A DNA stretch of 64,000 bases from CAWACP01 sp963780655 (GCA_963780655.1 CAWACP010000006.1:496001-560000); one strand, 5' to 3'; counted from the stretch's first letter, positions 8,343-16,902 are shown. Made by a program: numbers and translations. The notes: generated by a model not told the origin, from the letters alone.

Positions 8343-9371
8343 GTGACGGCCGGCTTGCTTGTGAAATTCCGCATTCTCGCCTTTCTCGTTCCTTTCAGCC
8401 TGATCGTTGCGCCTCTCCGCGCCGCGGACGACAAGCCCGCTCCCGCGCAGCTCGAAAACGCCGATGCGCGCGTGGACATCACGCCCCGGGTCAGCACGAA
8501 GCCTGAAGTAAGAGCCCTCGTCCCACATGCCAACCTGCGCATTGACACGCAATTGGTCTTGATCAATGTCACCGTCACCGACCCCCTGAACCGGTTCGTC
8601 ACGGGCCTCGAGCGCGAGCACTTCCGCATTTTTGAGGATAAGGTGGAGCAGAAAGTCACGCAGTTCTCCAGCGAGGACGCCCCGCTGTCGGTTGGAGTGG
8701 TTTTCGATACCAGCGGAAGCATGGGGTCCAAGCTCCAGAAATCGCGCCAGGCGGTGGCGGAATTCCTGAAGGCGGCGAATCCCCAGGACGAGTTCTTCCT
8801 GGTGGAATTCAGCAACCAGCCGCAGCTGGTCACTCCCTTCACCACCGACGTCGAGCAGCTTCAGAACAGCCTGACCTTTACCGAATCCAAAGGCCAGACG
8901 GCTCTTCTCGATGCTATCTATCTGTCCATGCACGAGATGAAGAAAGCCAGAAACCCGCGGAAAGCCATTCTCATCATCTCCGACGGCGGCGATAACAGCA
9001 GCCGCTATACTGAGAGTGAAATCAAGAACGCGGTTCGTGAAGCGGACGTGCAGATTTATGCCATCGGCATTTTCGAGCCCATCAGTTCGCGCGGGCGCAC
9101 GCCGGAGGAGATGGCCGGCCCCGGCCTGCTGCAGCAGGTCAGTGAACAAACCGGAGGGCGGGCCTACGAAATCGATAACCTCGCCGAGTTGCCCGATGTG
9201 GCCGCCAAGATCGGTATCGAGCTTCGCAATCAGTACGTGCTGGGATATACTCCAAAGAACCTGGACAGAAACGGTAAGTTCCGGCACGTGGTGGTCAAAC
9301 TGGTTCAGCCGCCCGGCCTTCCGCAGTTGAAAGCTTTCTATCGCCTTGGTTATTATGCTCCGTCCCAGTAG
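8343..9371 (+). CDS. Secreted VWFA-domain protein (acidobacterial type), copy 1
   Basis: 342 residues. It starts at GTG 8343 (AAGGA 8 bases upstream), with a signal peptide ending near LRAADD. The VWA domain follows 'LVLINVTVTDPLNRFVTGLE', a conserved lead-in of acidobacterial VWFA proteins. The MIDAS motif is DTSGSM, and 'IISDGGDNSS' carries a further metal ligand. The C-terminus 'LRNQYVLGYTP' and 'FYRLGYY' is the family tail. It is an exported metal-dependent adhesion or scaffold domain of unknown partner. A possible -10 (TATACT) lies near 8261. Its 3' end overlaps copy 2 by 17 bases. Confidence 0.92.
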   Translation: MTAGLLVKFRILAFLVPFSLIVAPLRAADDKPAPAQLENADARVDITPRVSTKPEVRALVPHANLRIDTQLVLINVTVTDPLNRFVTGLEREHFRIFEDKVEQKVTQFSSEDAPLSVGVVFDTSGSMGSKLQKSRQAVAEFLKAANPQDEFFLVEFSNQPQLVTPFTTDVEQLQNSLTFTESKGQTALLDAIYLSMHEMKKARNPRKAILIISDGGDNSSRYTESEIKNAVREADVQIYAIGIFEPISSRGRTPEEMAGPGLLQQVSEQTGGRAYEIDNLAELPDVAAKIGIELRNQYVLGYTPKNLDRNGKFRHVVVKLVQPPGLPQLKAFYRLGYYAPSQ

Positions 9372-10320
9372 TACCCTTGTTGTGGCGGCTGGCCTTACTT
9401 TGCTCGCCGCCGCTTCGGCTCAAACCCTCGCCCACTCCTCCGAAGATCCGACACCGAAATTCACCAGCGAATCCAGACTCGTGGTGCTGCACGCCAGCGT
9501 CGTGGACAAGAAAGGCAAGCTGCTCACCGATCTTCCGCAGAGCGCGTTCAAGGTATATGAGAACGGGACCGAGCAGAACATCAAGGTGTTCCGGCGCGAA
9601 GACGTTCCGGTCTCGCTCGGCATGGTGATCGACAACAGCGGGAGCATGCGCGAGAAGCGTGGCCGGGTGGAACAGGCGTCTCTCGATCTGGTGCGGGCCT
9701 CCAACCCGCAGGATGAAATCTTCGTGGTCAATTTTAACGACGAAGCATACCTGGATGTCGAGTTCACCAACGAGATCAAGAAGATGGAAGAGGGGATCGC
9801 CCGCATCGATTCCCGGGGCGGCACGGCTCTGCGCGATTCCATCAGCATGTCCATGGACTATCTGAAGAGCAAGGGCAAGAGGGACAAAAAAGTACTGCTG
9901 GTGATTACGGACGGTAACGATACCGCCAGCAACGACCGCAATACTCTGGAGAAGCTGGTGACCAAGGCGCAGAAAAGCGAGGTGCTCATCTACGCCATCG
10001 GCCTGCTCAACGAAGAGGAGCGCCGCGAGGCGAAGAAGGCGAAGCGCGTTCTGGATGCGCTCACCAGCGCCACCGGCGGCCTGGCCTATTATCCGAAGGA
10101 AGTGTCCGACGTGCACGAGACGGCGCAGCGGGTGGCGCACGAGATTCGCAACCAGTACATACTGGCCTACACGCCCACGAATCAGGACCTGGACGGCTCG
10201 TTCCGCCAGATCCGGGTGACCGTGAACGGGCCCGGGCATCCGGTGGTTCGCACGCGCACCGGTTACTACGCCACGGCTGCCGGCACAAAGGCGGCCGAAG
10301 CCTTGCCCCCGCGCCCCTGA
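9355..10320 (+). CDS. Secreted VWFA-domain protein (acidobacterial type), copy 2
   Basis: 321 residues, paralogous to copy 1 with the same order of blocks: signal peptide (ending LLAAASAQT), 'LVVLHASVVDKKGKLLTDL', MIDAS 'DNSGSM', 'VITDGNDTAS', and the tail 'IRNQYILAYTP' and 'RTGYY'. The ATG at 9355 is inside the end of copy 1, so translation is coupled and a tandem duplication is likely. It may form pairs with copy 1 at the cell surface, which is inference. The next small gene starts at its stop codon. Confidence 0.92.
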   Translation: MLRPSSTLVVAAGLTLLAAASAQTLAHSSEDPTPKFTSESRLVVLHASVVDKKGKLLTDLPQSAFKVYENGTEQNIKVFRREDVPVSLGMVIDNSGSMREKRGRVEQASLDLVRASNPQDEIFVVNFNDEAYLDVEFTNEIKKMEEGIARIDSRGGTALRDSISMSMDYLKSKGKRDKKVLLVITDGNDTASNDRNTLEKLVTKAQKSEVLIYAIGLLNEEERREAKKAKRVLDALTSATGGLAYYPKEVSDVHETAQRVAHEIRNQYILAYTPTNQDLDGSFRQIRVTVNGPGHPVVRTRTGYYATAAGTKAAEALPPRP

Positions 10321-10517
10321 TGATCGGCTACGTCTGGCGCGCCACGGCCGGGTATCGCCTGCGGCCCTGGAAGAGTCCCTATCTTCGCTGGCGCATGGAA
10401 ACATATCTGGGCATTCCGGCGGAACAGATCACGTTCCGCGAATTCTGGTCCGCCGCCTGGCGCCTGCGCGGCGACATGCTCCGGTTCCTGCGCTGGGCCG
10501 CCCGCATGCAACCGTAA
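10320..10517 (+). CDS. Small basic protein of unknown function
   Basis: 65 residues rich in Arg and Trp (MIGYVWRATAGYRLRPWKSP at the start). There is no membrane span and no known domain. The ATG shares a base with the stop of the VWFA gene (TGATG), which favours translation by re-initiation; there is no Shine-Dalgarno of its own. Codon use matches its neighbours. It is hypothetical, supported by coupling and by a protein-like composition. Confidence 0.55.
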   Translation: MIGYVWRATAGYRLRPWKSPYLRWRMETYLGIPAEQITFREFWSAAWRLRGDMLRFLRWAARMQP

Positions 10518-10525
10518 CGCTCGGA

Positions 10526-10660
10526 GTGGGGCAGGCCTCGCCTGCGGCAGGCGCCTCGCCTGCGGCGGGCGCCCCGCCCGCCTGGTCCCGCGGAACACGC
10601 ATTCAGAACAAACCGAGCAGGCCGACGAGGCGTCGGCCGCAGGCGAGGCGCCCGCCCCAC
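10526..10660. repeat. GC-rich palindromic repeat, inverted pair
   Basis: This 217-base gap before the DedA gene is mostly repeat. The left arm starts GTGGGGCAGGCCTCGCCTGC. The right arm, read on the minus strand, starts GTGGGGCGGGCGCCTCGCC. Each contains stacked palindromes. It is the same family as 2078-2130 and 25472-25514. Confidence 0.75.
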
Positions 10661-10734
10661 GAACGCCAGCCAGGTTCCGGTTCTTTTGGGTCCCGGCCCG
10701 GGTCGCGGGTGCTGACGCCAAGTTATCCTGCAGG

Positions 10735-11328
10735 TTGGAACATATCCTCAACTGGGTATCCACCTGGGGCTACGGCGCCGTGTTCGGTCTGCTGGTTTTC
10801 GGATTTGTCGGCATCCCGGTACCCGACGAGTGGCTTCTCGTCTTCAGCGGTTATCTGATCTGGAAGGGGCGCTTCAATCCGGTGTGGGCGGTGCTCGCGG
10901 CCTTCGCCGGCAGCGCCTGCGGAATCAGCGTCAGCTACACCATCGGCCGCACGCTGGGACTCGCCGTCGTTCATCGGTACGGCGCCTGGTTTCACATTGG
11001 CGAGGATGACATCCGCCGCGTGCACGACTGGTTCGGCCGGCTGGGCCACTGGGCGCTCTTCTTCGGCTACTTCATCCCAGGCGTGCGGCATTTCACAGCG
11101 CTGGTCGCGGGAACGTCGAAGCTGGAGCTGCGAAACTTCGGCGCATTCGCGTGGAGCGGCGCGCTGGTGTGGGTGTGTACATTCATCTCCATCGGCTACT
11201 TCCTGGGCGAGCAATGGCAGCAGGTTTTCACCACCATCGACCGGCACATAAAAATCGCCGGCATCGGCGTCGTTGTTCTCATCCTCCTGTACGTCCTGTT
11301 CCGCTGGTGGCAGGCGAGGAGAAAGTGA
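10735..11328 (+). CDS. DedA family membrane protein
   Basis: 197 residues with the VTT/DedA fold: an amphipathic N-terminal helix, 'GIPVPDEWLLVFSGYL' (the PxPxE-type motif of the first re-entrant loop), 'GSACGISVSYTIGRTLG' and the basic 'GYFIPGVRHFTALVAG' motif (F-x-R-x3-G class), then a C-terminal span. The family acts in membrane lipid (undecaprenyl phosphate or phospholipid) translocation. The start is a TTG at 10735 with a poor ribosome site; a slightly longer or shorter N-terminus is possible. It lies 30 bases before a glycosyltransferase gene. Confidence 0.88.
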   Translation: MEHILNWVSTWGYGAVFGLLVFGFVGIPVPDEWLLVFSGYLIWKGRFNPVWAVLAAFAGSACGISVSYTIGRTLGLAVVHRYGAWFHIGEDDIRRVHDWFGRLGHWALFFGYFIPGVRHFTALVAGTSKLELRNFGAFAWSGALVWVCTFISIGYFLGEQWQQVFTTIDRHIKIAGIGVVVLILLYVLFRWWQARRK

Positions 11329-11358
11329 GTCGCGGAAACCTGAGAAGATGTTAGCTTC

Positions 11359-12609
11359 GTGGACGCCTCGAAGCCCATCAGGCTCGCATACCTGGTCAGT
11401 CAGTATCCAACAAGCACCCACACATTTGTTCTGCGCGAAATCCGCGGGCTCCGCAGCCTCGGATTCGACATCGACGTAATCTCCATTCGCCGGCCTGACC
11501 GCGATCCCGCTTCGCTCGCGCCTGAGGAACTCGAGGAATGGAAGCGGACCCGTTTCGTTCTCGGCGCGGCAGCGGGCGCCGTGATCGGAGCGCATCTGCG
11601 CACCATGCTGCGCCATCCACTCGGCTGGCTTCGCGGTCTCATGCAGGCCATGCGCATGTCCGGCCCCGATGCCCGCCGTATCCTGCCGCACCTGTTCTAT
11701 TTCGCCGAGGCCGTGGTCGCCGGCTCGATGATCGAGTCCCGCGGCATCGCTCACCTGCATACTCATTTCTCATCCACGGTGGCGCTGCTGGCGTCCCGTA
11801 TCTTCCCCATCACCTGGTCGGCGACCATCCATGGATCGGCCGAGTTCGAAGACGTCGCGGGATTTCGCCTTGCCGAGAAAGTGGCGCGATCCAGGTTCAT
11901 CGTCGCGATCAGCCACTTCGGAGCGAGTCAATTGATGTGGGCTTCCGGCTCGGAACACTGGAGTAAGATCCACGTCGCCAGGCTTGGCGTCGATCCCGCG
12001 GTGTTCACGCCGGTGACGCGCTCTCCGGAGCCTCGGCCATTCCGCGTCGTGTGCGTGGGCAGCCTGGTTCCCGTCAAGGCGCACCGGCTTCTCCTTGAGG
12101 CCGTGGAGCAGGTCATTGCGGAATGCGGTCCGGGAATTGTGCTGACGCTGGTGGGGAATGGCCCCGAGCGTGGCCCGCTCGAGCGGACCGTCGAGGCGAA
12201 GGGGCTGCATGACGCCGTGGTGTTCGCCGGCTCCTGCAACCAGGACCGCGTGATCGAATACTACAATTCCTCCGACGCTTTTGCCATGGCCAGCTTCGCC
12301 GAAGGCATCCCGGTGGTGCTGATGGAAGCGATGGCCACCGGGCTGCCGTGCGTCGCTCCCTGGATCACGGGCATTCCCGAACTCATTCGCCACGGGGTTG
12401 ACGGTCTGCTGGTGACGCCCGCGAGCGCCGGCGCTCTGGCTCAGGCGCTGGTGCGGCTCATGCGCGATGCTCCACTCCGCGAACGCCTCGGCCGTTCAGC
12501 GCGTGAGCGCGTCCTCGCCGATTATAATCTCGGAAACAACATCCCGAAACTTTCAGACATTTTCCATATCTATCTGGGAGTTTCGGAACCCGGTCGCCCT
12601 GACCGCTGA
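11359..12609 (+). CDS. Glycosyltransferase family 4 (WcaL-like)
   Basis: 416 residues with a two-domain GT-B fold. N-terminal motifs include 'RLAYLVSQYPTSTHTFVLRE' (the lead of colanic-acid WcaL/AmsK-type enzymes) and 'HLHTHFSS'. The C-terminal nucleotide-sugar domain contains 'VCVGSLVPVKAHRLLLEA' and 'SFAEGIPVVLMEAMATGLP', with the E-x7-E-type motif. It transfers a sugar from a nucleotide donor to a lipid- or protein-linked acceptor, which is unknown here. The start is GTG 11359. The RodZ-like gene follows 46 bases later. Confidence 0.9.
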   Translation: MDASKPIRLAYLVSQYPTSTHTFVLREIRGLRSLGFDIDVISIRRPDRDPASLAPEELEEWKRTRFVLGAAAGAVIGAHLRTMLRHPLGWLRGLMQAMRMSGPDARRILPHLFYFAEAVVAGSMIESRGIAHLHTHFSSTVALLASRIFPITWSATIHGSAEFEDVAGFRLAEKVARSRFIVAISHFGASQLMWASGSEHWSKIHVARLGVDPAVFTPVTRSPEPRPFRVVCVGSLVPVKAHRLLLEAVEQVIAECGPGIVLTLVGNGPERGPLERTVEAKGLHDAVVFAGSCNQDRVIEYYNSSDAFAMASFAEGIPVVLMEAMATGLPCVAPWITGIPELIRHGVDGLLVTPASAGALAQALVRLMRDAPLRERLGRSARERVLADYNLGNNIPKLSDIFHIYLGVSEPGRPDR

Positions 12610-12655
12610 CAATGTTTGTTGTATCATACCGAGTAACGGGTCAATTTCCCGCGCC

Positions 12656-13531
12656 ATGCCCTCACTCGGACAAATCCTGCGGCAGGCCAGAACGGAACGG
12701 CGCATCGATCTGGACGAAATCGCGAAGCAAGTCAAGATCAACCCGAAGTACCTCAGGGCGATCGAATCGGACGAACCTCGGAACGTCCCTGGCGGGTTTT
12801 TTTACAAGAGCTTCGTCCGTCAGTACGCGGACGCTCTGGGCATCGATTCGCCGGACATCGATGCGGCGCTCGCGGCAGTGGAGATCGAGCAGGAACCCTT
12901 GCCGGCGCCGCACCAGGACCACGCGATCCTGCGCGACATTCGGCCCATGCCCGCGCACAGCGGCGACCGGCCGTTTACCTCGGGACGTCTGCTCCCGTCT
13001 ATCGGGATTCTGATCGCGGTGGTGTTCGTGTGCAGCGCGTTCTATAGCTGGTGGCATCGCATTCAGGCGGCCGCGGCCGTGAAGACGGCGGAGGTCAGCC
13101 GCGTCCTGCCCGCGCCCGTTGCGAAGCGTTCGCCGGTTCATCCACCCCCTCAGAGTACGCCTCCGATTTCTGTTGTAAGTAATCAACCAGCCGCGCCCTC
13201 GTCGGACGCCGGCGATACCGTGCGCCTGGTTCTCGCCGCGACGGAAGACACCTGGGTACAGGTGAGCTCTGACGGCAAGCCTGTATTCTCGGGCCTCCTG
13301 AAGGGACAGGAAACCCGCAACATCGAGGGCCGCGAGAACACGCGATTACACATCGGCAACGCCGGCGGCCTCCGCATCGAATGGAACGGCAGGCAGATCG
13401 GCACGCTGGGCAAGCGCGGCGAAGTGTGCGATGTGCTGTTCACGCGGGACCGCTATCAGCTGATTCCGAAAACGCCAAAGCCAGACGAACAGCCCAAAGA
13501 CAGCCAGCCGATAGAAACGCAAAGCACCTGA
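12656..13531 (+). CDS. RodZ-like helix-turn-helix membrane protein
   Basis: 291 residues. The N-terminal HTH_25 domain spans 1-90 (SLGQILRQARTERRIDLDEI and 'FYKSFVRQYADALGID'). A single membrane span lies near residue 125 (IGILIAVVFVCSAFYSWW), then a Pro-rich linker and a C-terminal DUF4115-type beta domain ('VQVSSDGKPVFSGLLKGQE', 'GNAGGLRIEWNGRQIG'). RodZ links MreB to the cell-wall elongation machinery. The frame opens earlier, inside the glycosyltransferase, but the ATG at 12656 starts the domain. It is convergent with pgsA, 7 bases apart. Confidence 0.88.
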   Translation: MPSLGQILRQARTERRIDLDEIAKQVKINPKYLRAIESDEPRNVPGGFFYKSFVRQYADALGIDSPDIDAALAAVEIEQEPLPAPHQDHAILRDIRPMPAHSGDRPFTSGRLLPSIGILIAVVFVCSAFYSWWHRIQAAAAVKTAEVSRVLPAPVAKRSPVHPPPQSTPPISVVSNQPAAPSSDAGDTVRLVLAATEDTWVQVSSDGKPVFSGLLKGQETRNIEGRENTRLHIGNAGGLRIEWNGRQIGTLGKRGEVCDVLFTRDRYQLIPKTPKPDEQPKDSQPIETQST

Positions 13532-13538
13532 AGATCCG

Positions 13539-14219
13539 CTACTGCGTGTCGCCAGGCGCAATCGCCGTGGAGGCCCGGCGTCCCCTGCGCGCGCGAACTT
13601 TCTCGCGATTGCGCTGCCGTTCCAGTTCGAGCAGTTCGCGGCGGCGGCGCAGCTTGATGCCCTCATCCACTTTGCGCCAGAATTTGCGGAAATAATCCAC
13701 CGCCGAAACAAGCCCGAACACCATCACGCCCCACATCGCCAGCATCAACGACGAATCGAGCGTGGTCCAGCGAATACTCAGAAGGGCGATCACGATCGCC
13801 GCCACCTGCACCACCATCTTCGTCTTTCCCAATTCGCTGGCGCGGATGGTATAGCCTTCCGCGGCGGCAATGCTGCGCAGACCCGAGACGGCGAACTCAC
13901 GGCCGATAATCACGATGACCATCCACGCAGGCACCCGTCGAATCTGCACCAGCGAGATCAGCGCGGCGGAAATCAGCAGTTTATCGGCAATCGGATCGAG
14001 CAGCGTGCCCACCGTGGTGGTCTGTTTCCAGCGCCGGGCCAGCCACCCGTCCAGAAGATCGGTTGCGGCGGCCACAATGAAAATCGCGAGCGCCAGCATA
14101 GCGTTGGTGACGAGGACGTCCCCGTGCCACTCGATGTTGAGATCCTGCTCCACCAACACTGCAACCAGCAGCGGCACGAAGAAAATGCGCAGTAATGTCA
14201 GCAGGTTGGGAAGATTCAT
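13539..14219 (-). CDS. pgsA: CDP-diacylglycerol--glycerol-3-phosphate 3-phosphatidyltransferase
   Basis: 226 residues. It makes phosphatidylglycerol phosphate from CDP-diacylglycerol and glycerol-3-phosphate at the inner membrane. The complete CDP-alcohol phosphotransferase motif is present: DLLDGWLARR followed by 'TVGTLLDPIADK' (D-G-x2-A-R-x8-G-x3-D-x3-D). Several membrane spans surround it, and a long basic cytoplasmic tail (LRRRRELLELERQRNREK) is longer than in E. coli PgsA. It lies downstream of argS on the same strand, with a palindromic repeat between them. Confidence 0.95.
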   Translation of the reverse strand: MNLPNLLTLLRIFFVPLLVAVLVEQDLNIEWHGDVLVTNAMLALAIFIVAAATDLLDGWLARRWKQTTTVGTLLDPIADKLLISAALISLVQIRRVPAWMVIVIIGREFAVSGLRSIAAAEGYTIRASELGKTKMVVQVAAIVIALLSIRWTTLDSSLMLAMWGVMVFGLVSAVDYFRKFWRKVDEGIKLRRRRELLELERQRNREKVRARRGRRASTAIAPGDTQ

Positions 14220-14252
14220 GCGCCCCCTTCAATATAGAACAGCTGCGGCACG

Positions 14253-14275
14253 GTAGAGCAGGCTTTCAGCCTGCA
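14253..14275. repeat. Short perfect palindrome shared with 62136-62158
   Basis: GCAGGCTTTCAGCCTGC (14258-14274), with flanking bases on both sides, is identical over 23 bases to 62136-62158. The stem is 7 bp with a TTC loop. It lies in the 65-base gap between argS and pgsA. No T-tract follows on either strand. Confidence 0.7.
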
Positions 14276-14284
14276 TCTTGGAAC

Positions 14285-16234
14285 CTACATGTACTCCGGC
14301 GTGGCGATGCCCAACACCGCCAGCGTGCGCTCCAGCTGCGATCGAAAGTATTGCGTCATCCAGAGCAGGAACGTCTTCTTCTCGGCGTTTTCCTCATGAA
14401 TCACCGGATATTGGTGGTAGAAATTGTTGAACGCCTGCGCGAGCTGGAAGGCGTACCGGGCCACGTGCGCCGGTTCGCCCGAAGCCACTGCTCGCTCGAT
14501 GGCCGAGTCCGCTTTCGATGCGGCAAGCAGCAGCTGCCAGAGGCCCTCGTCCGCAAGCTGGCCCGCCATGGCCGCCTCGTCCAGCACGCTCACGAAATCG
14601 GGCAGTTCCCCGCCCCGCTCTTCGAGTTTGCGCGTAATGTTGCGCGCGCGCACCGCGGCGTACTGGACGTAGGGGCCGGTCTCGCCCTCGAAGCTGAGCG
14701 CCTCCTGAAAATCGAACGCGATCACGGCATTGCGCGTGAACTTCAGCATGAAATAGCGCAGCGCGCCCACGGCGATTCCGGTCGCTACGGCGCGCCGCTC
14801 CTCGGCCGCAGCGTCGGGATGCCGCGAATCCACTTCCTCCAGCGCCTTGTCGATGAGCTTGTCGATCAGGTCGTCGGCCTTCACGCCGAGGCCCTTGCGG
14901 CCCGACACTTCCACGTAAGGCTTGCGCTTGTCCTCTTCCGAGAGCTCGATGCCCAGCTCCACGCAGGTACCGGGCGACAGCGCCACCATCGCGTAGGAGA
15001 AGTGAATGGAGCGGTCCGCCTGCTCGTTGTAGCCAAGCGCGCGCAGGCCGGCCACCACCACGTCCTGCAGGTAGGATTGGCGCGAGTCGATGACGTTGTA
15101 GACGCGCGATCCGCGCCCGAATGCGGGAGCGCCGGGCTCCGAAGGCTCGGTGGTCGATGACCACACCGTGTGCCCGTCCGGATACGTGAACCAGCGCCGG
15201 TAACGGAAATCTTTCCCCAGAAGGCCGAACTTCCACATCTGGTACGCGATGTCCTTGCCGACGTAGGTGACCGTGCCGTTCGAGCGCACGATCACCTTGC
15301 TGTCCTCTTCGCCGGCGCCTTCAGAGAAGGCGGACCCGGGCATCACCCAGCAGCCGGCGTTCTTTCCCTCGGTCTCGAAATAGATGGCCTTGCGCTCCTT
15401 CAGTTGCTCGAAGGCGGTGGCCCAGAACTGCAGGTGCAGGATCTCGCTTTCGCGCGGCAGCACATCGTACTCGATGCCCAGGCGCAGCATGGTCCGGAGA
15501 TGCGCCCGCACGATGGCATCGGCCACGATGTGCGCGAGCTCCGCCGTATCGCCCTGGCCGGCCTCGATGGCATGCAGCGTTTCGTGCCGCCAGGCCAGCG
15601 CCTCCGGGTGGTCCTTGTAGTACTGCGAAATGCGCGCGTAAAGATCCCAGCACAGATAATCGAACGGCCTGTTGGTCCTCTCGATCAGCTTCGCCACCTG
15701 ATCCGCGCCCACGTGCTCCAGGCGTTCGAAACCGGCCACCACGTCCGCAACCTGCACGCCGGTGTTGTCGATATAATTCTGTACCTCGACGTTTTCGCCG
15801 GCGGCGCGCAGCATGCGCACGAACGTGTCGCCGAGGATGGCGTTGCGCAGATGTCCGATATGCGCGGCCTTGTTCGGATTGATATTGGTATGCTCGACGA
15901 TCACCTTGCCGGAGCGCGCGGCGGCCTGGCCCCGGAACTCGAGCGCCGCGCGGCCGTATGCGCCGCGTTCGAACCGAACGTTGATGTAGCCGTTTCCGGC
16001 AACCTCGAGCGCGCGCACGCCGGGGATCGGGCCGATTTCGTCAACCAGCTTCGTGGCGATGGCCCGCGGCGCCTGCCGCAACTGCTTCGCAAGCTGAAAG
16101 GCGACGGGCACGGCCAGCTCGCCGAAATCCGGCTGCCGCGGCTGTTCGAGCAGCACCGGCGTCTCCAGGCCATGCCGCTCACGCACATGACCGGCTAACC
16201 GGTCAGCTATCTGTTTTTCAAACTGATGGAACAA
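14285..16234 (-). CDS. argS: Arginyl-tRNA synthetase
   Basis: 649 residues, a class I synthetase that charges tRNA-Arg. It has the N-terminal additional domain, the HIGH motif as 'NPNKAAHIGHLRN', the 'EVQNYIDNTGVQVADV' block, a divergent KMSKS region ('VSGRKGLGVKADDLIDKL', as in the archaeal/alternative ArgS type) and the C-terminal anticodon-binding domain ('FNNFYHQYPVI' and 'LLWMTQYFRSQLERTLAVLGI'). No interruption is seen. It is upstream of pgsA on the minus strand and 18 bases downstream of the VapC stop. Confidence 0.97.
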   Translation of the reverse strand: MFHQFEKQIADRLAGHVRERHGLETPVLLEQPRQPDFGELAVPVAFQLAKQLRQAPRAIATKLVDEIGPIPGVRALEVAGNGYINVRFERGAYGRAALEFRGQAAARSGKVIVEHTNINPNKAAHIGHLRNAILGDTFVRMLRAAGENVEVQNYIDNTGVQVADVVAGFERLEHVGADQVAKLIERTNRPFDYLCWDLYARISQYYKDHPEALAWRHETLHAIEAGQGDTAELAHIVADAIVRAHLRTMLRLGIEYDVLPRESEILHLQFWATAFEQLKERKAIYFETEGKNAGCWVMPGSAFSEGAGEEDSKVIVRSNGTVTYVGKDIAYQMWKFGLLGKDFRYRRWFTYPDGHTVWSSTTEPSEPGAPAFGRGSRVYNVIDSRQSYLQDVVVAGLRALGYNEQADRSIHFSYAMVALSPGTCVELGIELSEEDKRKPYVEVSGRKGLGVKADDLIDKLIDKALEEVDSRHPDAAAEERRAVATGIAVGALRYFMLKFTRNAVIAFDFQEALSFEGETGPYVQYAAVRARNITRKLEERGGELPDFVSVLDEAAMAGQLADEGLWQLLLAASKADSAIERAVASGEPAHVARYAFQLAQAFNNFYHQYPVIHEENAEKKTFLLWMTQYFRSQLERTLAVLGIATPEYM

Positions 16235-16252
16235 TGCTGGTCCTCACGTCTG

Positions 16253-16639
16253 TCAGGAGATCACGCGCAGACGCTGCGACGCATATCGAAGGATGTGCAC
16301 GTCTGTGGTCACCAGCGCAAGACCCTCGGCGATGGCCTGGCCGATTAAGGCACGATCAAAGGGATCCGCGTGTATCGGCGGCAGATGGTTGATTTCGGTG
16401 ACATGCTCGGGAAAAAGGGGCAACACTGTGGCCCCCATCTCTTCCAGGGTCTCACGCCACCAACTACGCGGGTCGCCGACATGAAGCTTCCCTTTCATGC
16501 TCTTGAGAACCACTTCCCAATACGAGAGCGTGCTGAGTACCACAGGGCCGCGCTCGATAGCGTGGCGAACAGCCGCGGAGGCCGGTGACTCGGCAGCGGC
16601 GAACAGCGCGACGTTGGTATCCAATAGGAACCCAGTCAC
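16253..16639 (-). CDS. VapC-type PIN domain toxin
   Basis: 128 residues, a PIN-domain ribonuclease. The acidic metal-binding residues are present: D7 (FLLDTN), E42 (SYWEVVLKS), D92/D95 in 'HADPFDRALIGQA' and D113 (TTDVHI). It is the toxin half of a type II pair and probably cleaves RNA when free. Its ATG overlaps the antitoxin stop by 4 bases (ATGA), the usual VapBC arrangement. It looks intact. Confidence 0.93.
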   Translation of the reverse strand: MTGFLLDTNVALFAAAESPASAAVRHAIERGPVVLSTLSYWEVVLKSMKGKLHVGDPRSWWRETLEEMGATVLPLFPEHVTEINHLPPIHADPFDRALIGQAIAEGLALVTTDVHILRYASQRLRVIS

Positions 16640-16866
16640 AGATCGCCCGCAAGGAAGCGATCGAGATCGATCGGGTCATCCCACCCTGGGTAGAGTTTTA
16701 TCCGGTCCTTCATCCAGCCAAACTGAACCTTGCGGCGCGCAGGCGGAGGTGGAGTGAGCTGCGCCACTGGCCGCCCGTGCCGCGTGATCACAATTTTCCT
16801 GCCTTCCTCCACGGCTCGGATCAGCTCTGACAGGCGGTTCTTCGCTTCAGCGACGCTGACTTCCAT
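16636..16866 (-). CDS. Phd/YefM-type antitoxin (VapB partner)
   Basis: 76 residues. The N-terminal DNA-binding part 'EVSVAEAKNRLSELIRAVEE' and 'KIVITRHGRPVAQL' is classical Phd/YefM. The C-terminal tail (GWDDPIDLDRFLAGDL) would wrap the PIN toxin. I use the ATG at 16866; another in-frame ATG at 16875 overlaps the -10 box, and the frame runs open far upstream without coding signs. The transcript is predicted to be leaderless. Confidence 0.92.
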   Translation of the reverse strand: MEVSVAEAKNRLSELIRAVEEGRKIVITRHGRPVAQLTPPPPARRKVQFGWMKDRIKLYPGWDDPIDLDRFLAGDL

Positions 16867-16873
16867 AAACACC

Positions 16874-16902
16874 ATTATAGCCAGACATTCTGGCCAGGCC
16901 AG
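16874..16902 (-). promoter_or_regulatory. VapBC promoter with operator-like inverted repeat in the spacer
   Basis: On the minus strand, TATAAT (16879-16874) lies 7 bases before the antitoxin ATG. CTGGCC at 16902-16897 is a weak -35 at 17-base spacing. GCCAGACATTCTGGC (16880-16894), a perfect 6-bp inverted repeat with a 3-base centre, fills the spacer. A site there would be blocked by a bound toxin-antitoxin complex, as is known for conditional autoregulation in this class. Confidence 0.6.

Noticed and set aside
14285..16234. ArgS suspected to be defective because KMSKS is not visible
   Set aside because: The 'SGRKG' form in this place is normal for a branch of arginyl-tRNA synthetases; all other motifs are intact.
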